Part shown: piece by piece, positions 11,611-21,363 of the stretch
How the letters are laid out: every line of letters begins with the position of its first letter
Position numbering within the stretch: the first letter of the stretch is position 1
Assembly: GCA_963575745.1 (NCBI GenBank)
Contig: CAUYUJ010000730.1
Coordinates: 32,501-96,500 of the forward strand
Length of the DNA stretch: 64,000 nt
Reading direction: 5' to 3'
Origin: Prorocentrum cordatum
Lineage: Eukaryota; Sar; Dinophyceae; Prorocentrales; Prorocentraceae
The notes under the pieces: generated by a model
The model's database searches: none
What the model was told of the DNA's origin: nothing
The model's input: only the letters and a program-made list of their open reading frames with translations
Made by a program: the position numbers and the translations under genes

Positions 11611-12510
11611 TTATTTAGGGTTCCTTAGGTCAACGCCCCGATTGTAGGTAGTAAGAAAGGGCTCACCCCCCTCAGCCTTCCTTCTCTTAGCAGCGATGCC
11701 GATGGTCTGTGCCGCCTGCCTGCGCCTCCCTGGCAGCCCGAGCCGCGTCGGCCCCCCCAGGAGATCGCGGGCAAGGTCTTGCGCAGACGGGGACAACTTG
11801 GCACGGCGCTTCTCCACCTCAGCATGACCACCTGGCGGCAACTCAGTCCATCGCATGCAAAACAAAGAGCCATCACTACTTTGAAAGGCGCCTAGCTTGC
11901 CTGCCAACTGTGCCTCGAGCGAGTTCGTAGGCGGGGGAGCCGCCTCAGAGCTGCCGTTCTGCCTGCACTGGTCTGAGGCTGAGGCGCCGCCTTCCGAGCC
12001 AGCGCCTCGTACGCCCTGTCCAGAACTCCGAGCTCCGATGACTGCTCTGGACGAGCTGACGCAGCACTTTGAGCCGCTCCTCCAACGTATCAGCCCCGCG
12101 CAGCTCCTTCTTCATACGATGGTCGTGCCTGACCCTGTCCCTCTGGCACTTGGCGAGCTGGCCCTTGAGCCCCACGGGCTGGGCAGGCTGCGGCCGACAA
12201 GGCCGCGAGCTGCGCACGGCAGCGCCCAGCCTCGTACGTGATGCCAGCGTTCTTGGAGCCCTCGCTGCTTGACCTCGACCTGGGAAGAGCACCCTTGGAA
12301 GCACCCTGCGACCACGCAGGCGGCCCTACCGAACTCTGGTCCCGCATCGCCCCACCGTCATGGCAGGAGTAGAGCTCGGGCTGGTTGCGGCGGCAGCCGC
12401 GCACTGCACACATCCACTGGCTACTGCCATCACCTGCACGATGAGACCCATCAGGAGCGCCTGAAGACCAGGCGAGAGCGCAGGCCACAACTCGCGCCAC
12501 GGGGGGATGG
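11611..12510 (-). pseudogene. Possible decayed retroelement ORF1-like fragment
   Basis: On the minus strand, one frame near 12440-12330 contains QWMCAVRGC followed by a second Cys pair-like segment. A different frame (12304-11945) carries a charged helix, LKGQLAKCQRDRVRHDHRMK, with heptad-like Leu spacing. A Cys-rich N-terminus followed by a coiled coil is also the plan of the better preserved ORF1 at 20152-21336. The fragments are split by frameshifts and bounded by spurious Arg/Pro-rich sequence. This is a weak resemblance; the region could equally be unrelated host sequence. Confidence 0.25.
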
Positions 12511-12666
12511 AGGTCGTCGGCTTGCCTTTCCCACCCTGCCAGCTGCCCCAGCTCGCATGCCAAAGCCCCCACGAGGAGCGTCCCTTCCCGCCGCCGCCGC
12601 CGCTGAGGCCATGGACCCTGAGGAGGCGTGGTGGAAGCGGGAGCTCTGGTGGGAGTGCGATGAAAG

Positions 12667-12892
12667 ATTGAGGGATGAGGCCCCTCGACCTGAAAGAAAG
12701 CCACGAAGGCCCGCAACAGCAGTGTGCCGTTCTGAGCCTGAATGGCTAGGGAACCAGGAGGGGGAGGAGGAGCAGGAGGATTGAGGGATGAGGCCCCTCG
12801 ACCTGAAAGAAAGCCACGAAGGCCCGCAACAGCAGTGTGCCGTTCTGAGCCTGAATGGCTAGGGAACCAGGAGGGGGAGGAGGAGCAGGAGG
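12667..12892. repeat. 113-bp tandem duplication
   Basis: ATTGAGGGATGAGGCCCC begins at 12667 and again at 12780, with the following sequence essentially identical through AATGGCTAGGGAACCAGG. High identity indicates a recent duplication. It ends in (GGA)n. Confidence 0.95.
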
Positions 12893-13342
12893 AGCAGGAG
12901 GAGGAGGAGGAGGCTCCAGTTTTCGTCTCGCGCTCAAGCTGGCGCCTGGCACGCCCGGCGCGCGGCCGCTGGTTTTTTTGGAGCGGCCTGGGCGATGGGC
13001 CGCGCTGCGCGTGCTCCCTTCGCTGGAGGCTGCCAGGTCGCGCCTCCGCTCGGGGCTGCGGGGGGCTGTGGTCGGAGGAGGTGGGGCGATGAGGAGGAGC
13101 ATCGGGGTTCCAGGGTCGAATCCGCCCCCTGCGTTTTTCACGTTTTTCGGTTGCCTGTTCCTTTTAGTTTCTTTTTTTTCGGGGGGGGGCGGTTGGGGGA
13201 TTCGTTTTTTCTTTTTCTGGGGGGTGGGGGGGGGCTCTGTCTGAATCGTTTGCGTTTCCGTTTGCGAACGGGTTTCTTGTGCGTCCGTGGGGCATGGCCA
13301 GCAGTGCGCTTAGGGCCTTGAGAGAGTGGGGAGGCGCCGATT

Positions 13343-13390
13343 GGTCACGATTTCGATTGTGCGACCCCTCGCACAGTCAGATTCGTGACC
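13343..13390. repeat. Short hairpin, 21-nt arms
   Basis: The arm at 13343-13363 (GGTCACGATTTCGATTGTGCG) pairs with 13370-13390 with about four mismatches around a six-base loop. It is not followed by a U-tract on the plus strand. Function unknown. Confidence 0.6.
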
Positions 13391-13466
13391 AGGGGGATGG
13401 TTTGCAACCCTGGGGGGGGCGGAAAAAAAGGAAAAAGAAAAAAGGAAAAATATTATCCCAGTGCGA

Positions 13467-14354
13467 CCCTACCTAGGAGTTGGAACCCCTAGGAAAGCAG
13501 CATTAGTAGTAACAGTAACGCTAAGCTAAAGCTAAGCTAAAGCTAAGCTAAAGCTAAGCCACGGCTAAGCTAAAATTAAACTAAAGCTAAGCTAAAACTA
13601 AGCTAAAGCTAAGCTAAAGCTAAGCTACAGCTAAGCTACAGCTAAGCTAAAGCTAAGCTAAAGCTGAGCAACAGCTAAGCTAAATCTAAGCTACAGCTAA
13701 GCTAAAGCTAAGCTACAGCTAAGCTAAAGCTAAGCTAAAGCTAAGCTAAAGTTAAGCTACAGCTAAGCTCAAGCTAAGCTCAAGCTAAGCTAAAGCTAAG
13801 CTAAAGCCAAGCTACACGCTAAGCGAAAAGCTAAGCGAAACGCTAAGCTACAGCTAAGCTACAGCTAAGCTAAAGCTAAGCTAAAACTAAGCTAAAGCTA
13901 AAGCTAAAGCTAAGCTAAAGCTAAACTAAAGTTAAGCTAAATCTGAGCAACAGCTAAGCTAAAGCTAAGCTACAGCTAAGATCAAGCTAAGCTAAAGCTA
14001 AGCTAAAGCTAAGCTAAAGCTAAGCTAAAGCTCAGCGAAAGCTACGCTAAAGCTAAGCTAACGCTAAGCTACAGCTAAGCTCAAACTAAGCTAAAGCTAA
14101 GCTAAAGCTAAGCTAAAGCTAAGCTAAACGCCAAGCGAAAAGCTAAGCGAAACGCTAAGTTAAAGCTAAGCTACAGCTAAGCTAAAGCTAAACTAAAGCT
14201 AAGCTAAAGCTAAGCTAAAGCTAAAGCTAAAGCTCACAGGGGACTGGGGGGAACCGCGGGGCGGGGACTGGGGGAACCGCCCGGGGCGATTTACACTGCC
14301 CGGCCCCTTTAAGTTAAGAGAGTAAGAACCCTTCTAGGCAGAGCCTAGGTAGGG
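13467..14354. repeat. GCTAA/GCTAAA satellite with short inverted ends
   Basis: From about 13515 to 14237 the sequence is an array of AGCTA and AAGCTAAGCTA words, effectively an 11-bp unit with an AGCT core. Variants carry ACAGCTAAGC or AAACGCTAAGCG. It contains no usable ORF. CCCTACCTAGG at 13467-13477 and CCTAGGTAGGG at 14344-14354 are exact reverse complements flanking the array. A GGGGACTGGGGG-type direct duplication follows the array at about 14236-14285. Confidence 0.9.
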
Positions 14355-14490
14355 AAAAAAGAAAGTTGAGCTTCCAACGTTTTTTTGTGTTTCTTTTTTT
14401 TCCGCCCCCCCAACCACCACCACTTCCACCACACTCCATTCCTGCCCGTTCCCCCGTCCCCTCCTCCCCCCTTTCTACCTCCCGTCCCCC

Positions 14491-14745
14491 CTTTCAGTCG
14501 CATTGCATAGACGTCGCATGCACTGCGTTGCAATCGCACTGCGTTGCAGTCGCATTGCAACAGCCGCCTTATTGCACCCTCCCTATTGCACTGTATTCCA
14601 ATCGCATTGCATTGCAATCGGATTGCATTGCATTGCAATCGGAATGCATTGCATTGTATTGCAATCGAAATCATCGCTCGTGCCGCTTGTGCATTGCAAT
14701 CGGTTGCATTTCGATCATATTGCATCACATTGCAATCGGATTGTA
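14491..14745. repeat. TTGCAATCG-type minisatellite
   Basis: Irregular repeats of GCATTGCAATCG and relatives with variable spacers; no gene. Confidence 0.9.
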
Positions 14746-14824
14746 TTCACTATGCTGGTGCGCACGGGTTCGGTGACTCGTGCAGGGATTGGGGACGGAT
14801 GGTCTTACATGGGAAGAAGGAAAA

Positions 14825-14876
14825 AGAGGAGGAGGAGGAGGAGGAGGAGGAGGAGGAGGAGGAGGAGGAGGAGGAA
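14825..14876. repeat. (GGA)n microsatellite
   Basis: About 17 GAG/GGA triplets. The Glu- or Gly-rich frames across it are artefacts. Confidence 0.95.
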
Positions 14877-15229
14877 GGGCCCCGAAGGCTTCAATCATCC
14901 TTGCCCCTGGTGGCGCTGTCGCGCATCGCGCGCCGGGGAAGGGTTGTTGGGGGAAAGGGGGTGCAGCGTCTATTCAGGAGACCAGGGCGGACCCCCGAAA
15001 GTTTGGAAGGTTACGTTTGTGTAATTAGTTAGTTACTTAGTTAGTTAGTTTGATCGCAATAGCCATTGTCATTGCCATCGTCTCCACCTGTACCATCGCC
15101 ATCGGTATCGCCATCAAAACTCGGTGGCTCCTAGGTGCCAGACGCCTGTCGTATCACCATCACCATCGCAATCGCCAGTTTGGGTGCTATATGTAGATGC
15201 CGAGTGGTGGGTATTGGACGATGTAGACA

Positions 15230-15660
15230 GTACTGGACTGGTGTGGACTCTCCTCCACTCTGCTGTACTCTTCTCTATTGCATCGGTTTTATTGTGCCAT
15301 CTACCCTGCTCTACTCTAGGAACTTCTTCTCTATTCTACCCTACCGTACCCTACCAACCCTATTATACTCTACTCTACTACTCTACCCTGCTCTACTCTA
15401 CTCTACTCTGCTCTACTCTACTCTACTCCTACTCTACTTCTACTCTACTCCTACTCTACTCCACTCTACTCTCCTCTACTCTCCTCTGCTCTACCCTACC
15501 GACCCTTCTTTACTCTACTCCATGTATCCTGCTCTACTCTACTCTGCTCTAATATACTTTGTCTCGCTCTGCTCTACCCTACCCTACCCTACCCGTACCC
15601 TACTCTACTCTACTCTTCTCTGCGTCTTCCTCTTTCTGTTCTAATCTTGCTCTACTCGAG
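15230..15660. repeat. (CTCTA)n pentamer array
   Basis: Degenerate CTACTCTACT pentamer repeats, preceded by CATCGC-type repeats at 15055-15175. The Tyr/Ser/Leu-rich ORFs here are products of the repeat. Confidence 0.9.
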
Positions 15661-16754
15661 TATACTCGGACTCAGACCAATGACTCACACTCTCTGCGAA
15701 TGTCGAGACGTCACGCCCAACCCGCGCCGACACCGACACCAAGGACTTTCTTTTCCTCCTCATCCCCCTCTCCTCCTAACTTTCTACATGCCTCGCATTG
15801 CACGAGTCCAGACACCTAAGATTCCAGAGGCCATGGCCTCACCCACCTGGTCTGCTCTAGGCCCGGACGCTGTCCGCAACGGTGGTCGCATCGCATCGCA
15901 TCGCACCCCAAAACAATGGTACGCGGCGGCTGAGTGATATGGCGAGGGCCACGTGCTGCAGACCAGCTGTCGTCCTTCCGTGTAGCAGCTGCAGCTTGTC
16001 GGGCGCTTCTCTGCTCGGCAGGGAGCGGGGACGACAGAGACGGCGGACGAATGACGGCAGGGGGAGAGGGGACGACAGGCGACGAAGGGGTGACGGAGAC
16101 GACGGCTCGAACGGACAGGCCCCTCACACACGCCGACGGGGTCGGCGGATTCTGCTCGGTGTCGAGGCGGCGGCTGCATGTTGGAAGCGTGTCGCCCTCT
16201 CCACCGGTGGCGCTGCTGAGATGCTCCAGCTGCAGAGGCCAAGCGGGCCGCGTGTCCCAGGCGAAACGCGGGGTCGCCCTGCCGACACGGATGGTGAAGC
16301 GACGAGGAGGGCGTCCTATTGTGCGCATGTGTATGCATATGTGTCTTCTTGTGTCCGCAGATGTGCAGAATGTATGTGTATGCTTGTATCTATAGGTGTA
16401 CGAAGAGGGCGGATGAGGGGTTAGGAGGATGAGATAGAAGGGGAGAAGGATCAGTTTCGTAGGGCAGGGGGAGGATGAGTTGGAGGACGGGGGCGACGGA
16501 TTCGGAGCAGGCCGGACACAGGCCAGGACAGAGGGCAGGAGGAGGAGGAGGAGGAGGAGGAGGACCAGGAGTGGGGGAGGAGCAGAGGAGGCGGAGCATG
16601 GCATGGAGCCAGAGCGCGTGGAGCGGATGGAGCGCCAGCCGCGGAGGAGCACGCCGAGCATGCGGAGCAGGAGGAGCAGGACGAGCAGAGGACATGGTCT
16701 TGCACATGTCCGCAGGGCAGCTGGCTCGAGACCCAGGCCTCGGCGGTCGAGCCC

Positions 16755-19229
16755 ATGGAGCCCCACTTCGCGCCGCCCGCCCGCCGGCAGGAACCCCTCA
16801 GCCCTCGTCGCGCCGAGAGCGACGCCGCCTCCACCTCGGAGGCCCTCGAGGAGATCAGAGCCCTCGAGGAGGGCGCGGTGCGCGCCGCCGCGCCCGTGGT
16901 CGACGCCTCGGTCGCAGCGGAGGCCTCCGGCGCGGGCGGGGACGCCCTGGGCGCTGGCGCCCACCAGGAGCTGGCGGCTGACCCGCCGCAGGGCTCCGAG
17001 GCGCTTCCGCCGCGCAGCGAGCCGCCGCCGGCGCGGTGGCCCGGCGCGCCGCCCGTGGCGCGCAGCTACCCGGCCAGCCGCGTACCCAGCCCGACGCCCG
17101 CAGGCCACGAGCTGGCGGCCGCGTCTCGCACGGCGTCCACGGACGCAGCTGGTCGGCCGCAAGCGCCAGCAGGCAGCGGATCCACCGCCACCGCTGCCGC
17201 CGAGGCGGACCCGGCGATCTTGGCGCTGCAGTTCACGTGCCCGATCTGCCTGGAGATCTGCGAGGACTGCGTCGAGACGCCGTGCTGCCACAACCTGTTC
17301 TGCCGTCAGTGCCTCCTGTCCGCTGAGCACCGCATCGAGCGCTGCCCGATGTGCAAGAGTGGCCTGGAAGCTGGCGCCGTGGTGGCCAATGTCCCAGTGC
17401 AGCGGATGATCTCGGACATGCCCTGCTCCTGCCGATTCGAGGGCTGTGGCGCGCAGCTGAGCCGCCGGAGCCGGGCACAGCACGAGGCCCAGTGCAGCTT
17501 CATGCCGGTGCGCTGCCGCTTCTCCCCGAGTTGCGCGCCCCTGCTCAGATGGCAGCTGGCTCAGCACGAGGCCGCTGATTGCCCCTGCCGGCCGATCGCC
17601 TGCCCGAAGGAGTGTGGGCGCTTCGTGCCGCTCAACTGCCTCGAGGAGCACCTCGAGCGCGAGTGTCCACAGGCGGTGTGCCGCTGCGACCACTGCGCCG
17701 CTCCCGTCCGCCGCACCGACCTGCGGGAGCATCTGCAGCACTGCCCCATCGTGAGGGTCCCCTGCGGCCTGCAGGAGCAGGAGACGCAGTCACGTTGCGC
17801 CTTCTGCTGCGAGCGGCGCCACCTCGCCGAGCACCGCCAGGCCTGCGCTTTCCGGGAGGCCGCCTGCCGGCACGAGGGCTGCGCGCACGTGACGACGGTG
17901 CGGCTGCTCCAGGATCACGAGGAGCATTGCCGCTGGCGGCTGGCGCCGTGCCCAGACTGCGGCGCCGAACTCTGCCTTGGCTTGCTGCAAGAGCACCTCG
18001 AGACGAGCTGCCCAGAGCACCCCATTGCGTGCCCTTTCGCGGCGTACGGCTGCGAGGAATTCGTCCTCAGGAGGCTGGTTGACGAGCATCTTCACCATGG
18101 CGCCGGCAGGCACCTGGCGCTGCTTTGCTCGGCCGTCCAGGCTCGGGACCTGGAGATCGAGTCCCTGCGGGCAGAAATGCGGCGCCAGCAGCGCGACGTG
18201 GAGCGGAGGTTGGCGAGGCTGGAGCAGCCAGATAGAAGGTTCAGCACTGGACTGCTCCCACCGCTGCCGCCCGGGGTTGGTGCCCCGCCAGTGAGGCTCT
18301 CCGTGGGCGCCGACGCGCCGTTTCCGCCGTCGATTGAGCTGACGCCGCCGCCTCCACCGAACGAGCTGGCGCCGCCCCCGCCGCAGCTCCGCAGGGTGGG
18401 GGGGCCGCGGGCGATGGGCGAGGTACCCCCGCCGCTGAGGCCCCCGACCCCAAGTCAGTGGCCGGAGTCGCCCTCCGCGCAAGGGTTCGCGCCCACGTCA
18501 TCCGCCATCGCCGGCGCGTTCGACATGTACCCCGGCACGCCGTGGGACCAAGACCTGGCCATCGCGCCGCCGATGGCGCTGCAGCCGTTGATGCTGCTGC
18601 GGGAGGGCGGGGTGTCCCAGGTGCCCGTGTTGTTCACGTCGCGGCAGGGGCGCCGGCCTGCAACCAGCCACGGGGTGCCCCCACCTGCAGGAGTGCTCCG
18701 GCGTGGCTTCGGGGTGGGCGGCGGCGTGGGCTACAGGACCCCGCGGGCACCGGTGCCGCCCTCCCCGCCGCCGTTCGCGTCCCACGGCGTGCCCGCAGAC
18801 GGGGCCACCGCTGCTCCGCAGCCGGAGCCGTCGCAGTCGCTCGGGCCAGGCTCCAGCGGTGCGGAGAGCTCGCCTTCGAGGGCCTCGGGGCTCGTCGCAG
18901 GTGCCAGTCCTCCGCCTCCCAGCGACTTCCACCACAGCCCGGTGCTCGACGCCCTGGGCCCCGCGGCGTCGCCCAGCGAGCCGCCCCTGCCCCCAGGCGC
19001 CCCGCCAGCGGTGCCGCTGCAGCTGGGGCCCCCTCTCTCCGGCCCCGAGCTCCCGCCGACGGTGCCGTCGTCCCCGGCGCCCGCGGCGCTGAACCTGCCG
19101 CCGCCCCAGCCGCCGGCGTCGCCGCTGCCAGCGACGCTTCTGCAGCAGGACCAGGGAGACGCCCTGCTCGACGCCATCGTGGAGAGCGAGGAGCCGGGCT
19201 CGTCCGGACACACTCCGCGATACATGTAG
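16755..19229 (+). CDS. RING finger / TRAF-type zinc finger protein (probable E3 ubiquitin ligase)
   Basis: An uninterrupted 824-codon frame opens with an ATG at 16755. Residues 1-155 are a low-complexity Ala/Pro/Glu-rich leader. A canonical C3HC4 RING follows: Cys162, Cys165, Cys177, His179, Cys183, Cys186, Cys197, Cys200. Residues about 210-445 hold a series of Cys/His modules of TRAF type, such as CRFEGCGAQL, CPKECGRFVP and CPFAAYGCEEF, each with a downstream H-x3-5-C. Residues about 460-490 form a short coiled coil (LEIESLRAEMRRQQRDVERR). The last 330 residues are Pro-rich and probably disordered. No MATH/TRAF-C domain is visible, so it is TRAF-like rather than a full TRAF. By family it should bind an E2 through the RING and oligomerise through the helix; substrate unknown. 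No intron is evident. This is the clearest host gene in the window. Confidence 0.85.
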   Translation: MEPHFAPPARRQEPLSPRRAESDAASTSEALEEIRALEEGAVRAAAPVVDASVAAEASGAGGDALGAGAHQELAADPPQGSEALPPRSEPPPARWPGAPPVARSYPASRVPSPTPAGHELAAASRTASTDAAGRPQAPAGSGSTATAAAEADPAILALQFTCPICLEICEDCVETPCCHNLFCRQCLLSAEHRIERCPMCKSGLEAGAVVANVPVQRMISDMPCSCRFEGCGAQLSRRSRAQHEAQCSFMPVRCRFSPSCAPLLRWQLAQHEAADCPCRPIACPKECGRFVPLNCLEEHLERECPQAVCRCDHCAAPVRRTDLREHLQHCPIVRVPCGLQEQETQSRCAFCCERRHLAEHRQACAFREAACRHEGCAHVTTVRLLQDHEEHCRWRLAPCPDCGAELCLGLLQEHLETSCPEHPIACPFAAYGCEEFVLRRLVDEHLHHGAGRHLALLCSAVQARDLEIESLRAEMRRQQRDVERRLARLEQPDRRFSTGLLPPLPPGVGAPPVRLSVGADAPFPPSIELTPPPPPNELAPPPPQLRRVGGPRAMGEVPPPLRPPTPSQWPESPSAQGFAPTSSAIAGAFDMYPGTPWDQDLAIAPPMALQPLMLLREGGVSQVPVLFTSRQGRRPATSHGVPPPAGVLRRGFGVGGGVGYRTPRAPVPPSPPPFASHGVPADGATAAPQPEPSQSLGPGSSGAESSPSRASGLVAGASPPPPSDFHHSPVLDALGPAASPSEPPLPPGAPPAVPLQLGPPLSGPELPPTVPSSPAPAALNLPPPQPPASPLPATLLQQDQGDALLDAIVESEEPGSSGHTPRYM

Positions 19230-19360
19230 GCTCACCTCCTCGCCCCGCGCGAGGCCTCGCGCAGGCAGGGGAGACGCCCTCCTGCTGATCGAGGCCCTCC
19301 TCGCTCTTCCTGCCGAGCCCTGAGATCCGACGTTGCAAAAAAAAACAGCATCGCAAAACA

Positions 19361-19440
19361 CGACCGGACCCCTGGACCCCATCTTTCTGCGTCATTTTTC
19401 GAGCCGGATCGATCTGCGATGGTCCCGGGACCCGAAATTG
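19361..19440. repeat. Dispersed repeat fragment, copy 1
   Basis: CCTGGACCCCATCTTTCTGC and its flanks are closely similar to 42321-42400 in the same orientation. It lies just downstream of the RING gene; whether it belongs to the 3' untranslated region is unknown. Confidence 0.7.
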
Positions 19441-19665
19441 AGTCGCCAAAATCTCAGGGGAGCCCCACGCTGGTCCTCCTCCCGTGCGGAGCGCGCTGGC
19501 CTTTTCAGTACTTCACAACTGTTGCCTTGGTAGTTCTGGTAGGCTCTTCGCGCTGGGTGGTGCGTGCGGTCAACCCAGCAGCTCGCGCGTACACCTTCAG
19601 CCAACAAAATCTGTCCTACGAGCAATCCGTCGGGCATCTTTGCACCCTTCATTGGCCAGCTCTGC

Positions 19666-19998
19666 GTCCTCCTCCTCCTCCTCCTCCTCCTCCTCGCCCT
19701 CCTCCTCCTCCTCCTCCTTCTCCTCCTCCTCCTCCTCTTCCTCCTCCTCCTCCTCCCCCTCCTCCTCCTCGCCCTCCTCCTCCTCCCTCCTCCTCCTCCC
19801 CTTCTTTTCCTCCTCGTCCGTCCTCCTCCTCCTCCTCCTCCTCCTCTCCTCCTCCTCCTCCTCCTCCTCCTCCTCCTCCTCCTCCTCCTCCTCCTCCCCT
19901 CCTCCTCCTCCTCCTCCTCCTCCTCCTCCTCCTTCTCTCTCCTTCTCCTCCTCCCTCCTCCTCCTCCTCCTCCTCCTCCTCCTCCTCCCCCTCCTCCC
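19666..19998. repeat. (TCC)n microsatellite, 5' flank of the LINE
   Basis: About 330 bases of TCC triplets with sporadic TTC, CCC and GCC interruptions. The Leu, Pro and Ser homopolymer frames crossing it are not genes. Confidence 0.97.
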
Positions 19999-20151
19999 TC
20001 AAGCCATTTAGGCTCGAGCACAAGTCCTGTCCCCCGAGGCAGGCGCTGTTCGGGCCTCTCCTGTACCTCATCGGGGTGCTTGAGTGAATTTCCCTGGTCT
20101 CCAGAGCCCAGTGATCAGGGATCGACGAAAGCAGGAGTTTCTTTCAGAAAT

Positions 20152-21336
20152 ATGCCGATGACCAACCGTGTGTGGAGCCATTGTGGTCATTGCAAGAAGC
20201 CAGAGTACAACGATAAGCTGGAGAAGCAAGGGTGTAAGTGCGGGCGCTGTGGCAAGAAGATCCGACTCTTCCGCCCACGTTCAGCTTCTCCAGCCCTCAG
20301 CGATAAACGAGTATCTTTCGAGGACAGCGCAGAGGTTATCAACGTGAGCACGGTCCCCAGTAGTAAAGGTGAAAGTGCTGGTAGGTCTCGTGCATCACGG
20401 CGTGCGGCATCTAAGGAGCGCGAGAAGCAGCAGCAGCTCGCCGATCTTCTTAAACAAGCAGCTCAGGCCGCTGATAACGAGGAGATGCGCCAGGTCCTGA
20501 TCGCACAGAGTCAGAAGTTGGCGGAGCGCGGCGAGACGGGCTCCACCCAGTCCGCTGCCGAGCTCGTCCGCCAGGCGGACGGTGCGTGGCGAGCTGCAGG
20601 GCATCGCCACGAGCAGCTCGTCACCCAGGTCTTGCGGCTGCGGACGCAGCTGCAGAATGCAGAGTGTAAAGAACAAGCTGCCGCTGTCGAGTTAGCAAAG
20701 GCGGAGGCGGCGAAGAAGAAAGCAGCCCAGGCGCTTGCGAGCGCAGAAGGATTGGCAGGAATACCCGTGAAGGAGGGCAAGGGCGAGCCAGCCTTCGAGG
20801 TGCGGATCAACAGCGAGATCTTCGACATGTTCGAGGAGTGGGAGTGCGAGGAGAGCGACAAAGAGCAGCTGCGCGTCCTCAAAGCGCAGTTGCAAGGGTA
20901 TCAGAAGGAGTTCGCCACCAAAGACAGCGAGCTCAAGTCCTTCCTCGAGCGCGTTGCGCAGGTGGAAAAGGAGGTCACTGAGCGGATGTGGAAGAAGAGG
21001 CGCTGCCAGCAGGAGGGCGTCGAGGCCACCGCCACTGACAAGCCGACGCCACCTCAAGAGCAGCAGGTCGACGGCAGCGAGGGGCCCCAGCAGCCGACCG
21101 CCGAGGCCGACGCCGCCAAGACCGCCAAGGATGAGGAGGCGCAGTTGAAGAAGGAGGCCGCCAGGCTGTCCGCGGCACGTTTCGCCGCTGCCCAGGCCGT
21201 CGCCAGCGGTGGCCCTTCGGGTGGCGCCAGCCCCAAAGGCCCTTCGGGTGGCAAGGGTGGGTCGACGGCCACTGGCAGCGGCGGGGACAACGCTGCCGTG
21301 CGGGCAGCGGTCGGCGGTGAAGATGAGGAGCTGTGA
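20152..21336 (+). CDS. Retrotransposon ORF1: zinc-ribbon-like N-terminus and coiled coil
   Basis: The ATG at 20152 opens 394 codons. The open frame extends further upstream but only through the TCC tract. The N-terminus carries W-x2-C-x2-C near residue 9 and a second C-x-C-x2-C group (CKCGRCGKKI) about 20 residues later, a likely zinc-binding nucleic-acid module. Residues about 80-300 are Ala/Glu/Lys/Gln-rich with long helical stretches (QQQLADLLKQAAQA, LRVLKAQLQGYQKEF), probably a coiled coil for multimerisation. The C-terminus is Gly/Ser-rich and ends EDEEL. As in other LINE ORF1 proteins, a role in packaging element RNA is likely. It is followed immediately by a TGA and then, in the same frame, the endonuclease region. 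No CCHC knuckle of Gag type is present. Confidence 0.65.
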   Translation: MPMTNRVWSHCGHCKKPEYNDKLEKQGCKCGRCGKKIRLFRPRSASPALSDKRVSFEDSAEVINVSTVPSSKGESAGRSRASRRAASKEREKQQQLADLLKQAAQAADNEEMRQVLIAQSQKLAERGETGSTQSAAELVRQADGAWRAAGHRHEQLVTQVLRLRTQLQNAECKEQAAAVELAKAEAAKKKAAQALASAEGLAGIPVKEGKGEPAFEVRINSEIFDMFEEWECEESDKEQLRVLKAQLQGYQKEFATKDSELKSFLERVAQVEKEVTERMWKKRRCQQEGVEATATDKPTPPQEQQVDGSEGPQQPTAEADAAKTAKDEEAQLKKEAARLSAARFAAAQAVASGGPSGGASPKGPSGGKGGSTATGSGGDNAAVRAAVGGEDEEL

Positions 21337-21363
21337 CTAGGGCCAGGGAGCCCGAGCACACCG

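Noticed and set aside
11580-11640. TTTAGGG word as telomeric sequence
   Set aside because: Only a single isolated copy, not a tandem array.
15816-17741. 641-codon minus-strand frame overlapping the RING gene
   Set aside because: It is antisense to a gene with clear RING and zinc-finger signatures, and its own sequence is Arg/Ala/Leu-rich without motifs.
19564-20151. N-terminal extension of LINE ORF1 through the TCC tract (poly-Leu)
   Set aside because: The extension is pure microsatellite translation; the ATG at 20152 sits just before the first protein-like sequence.
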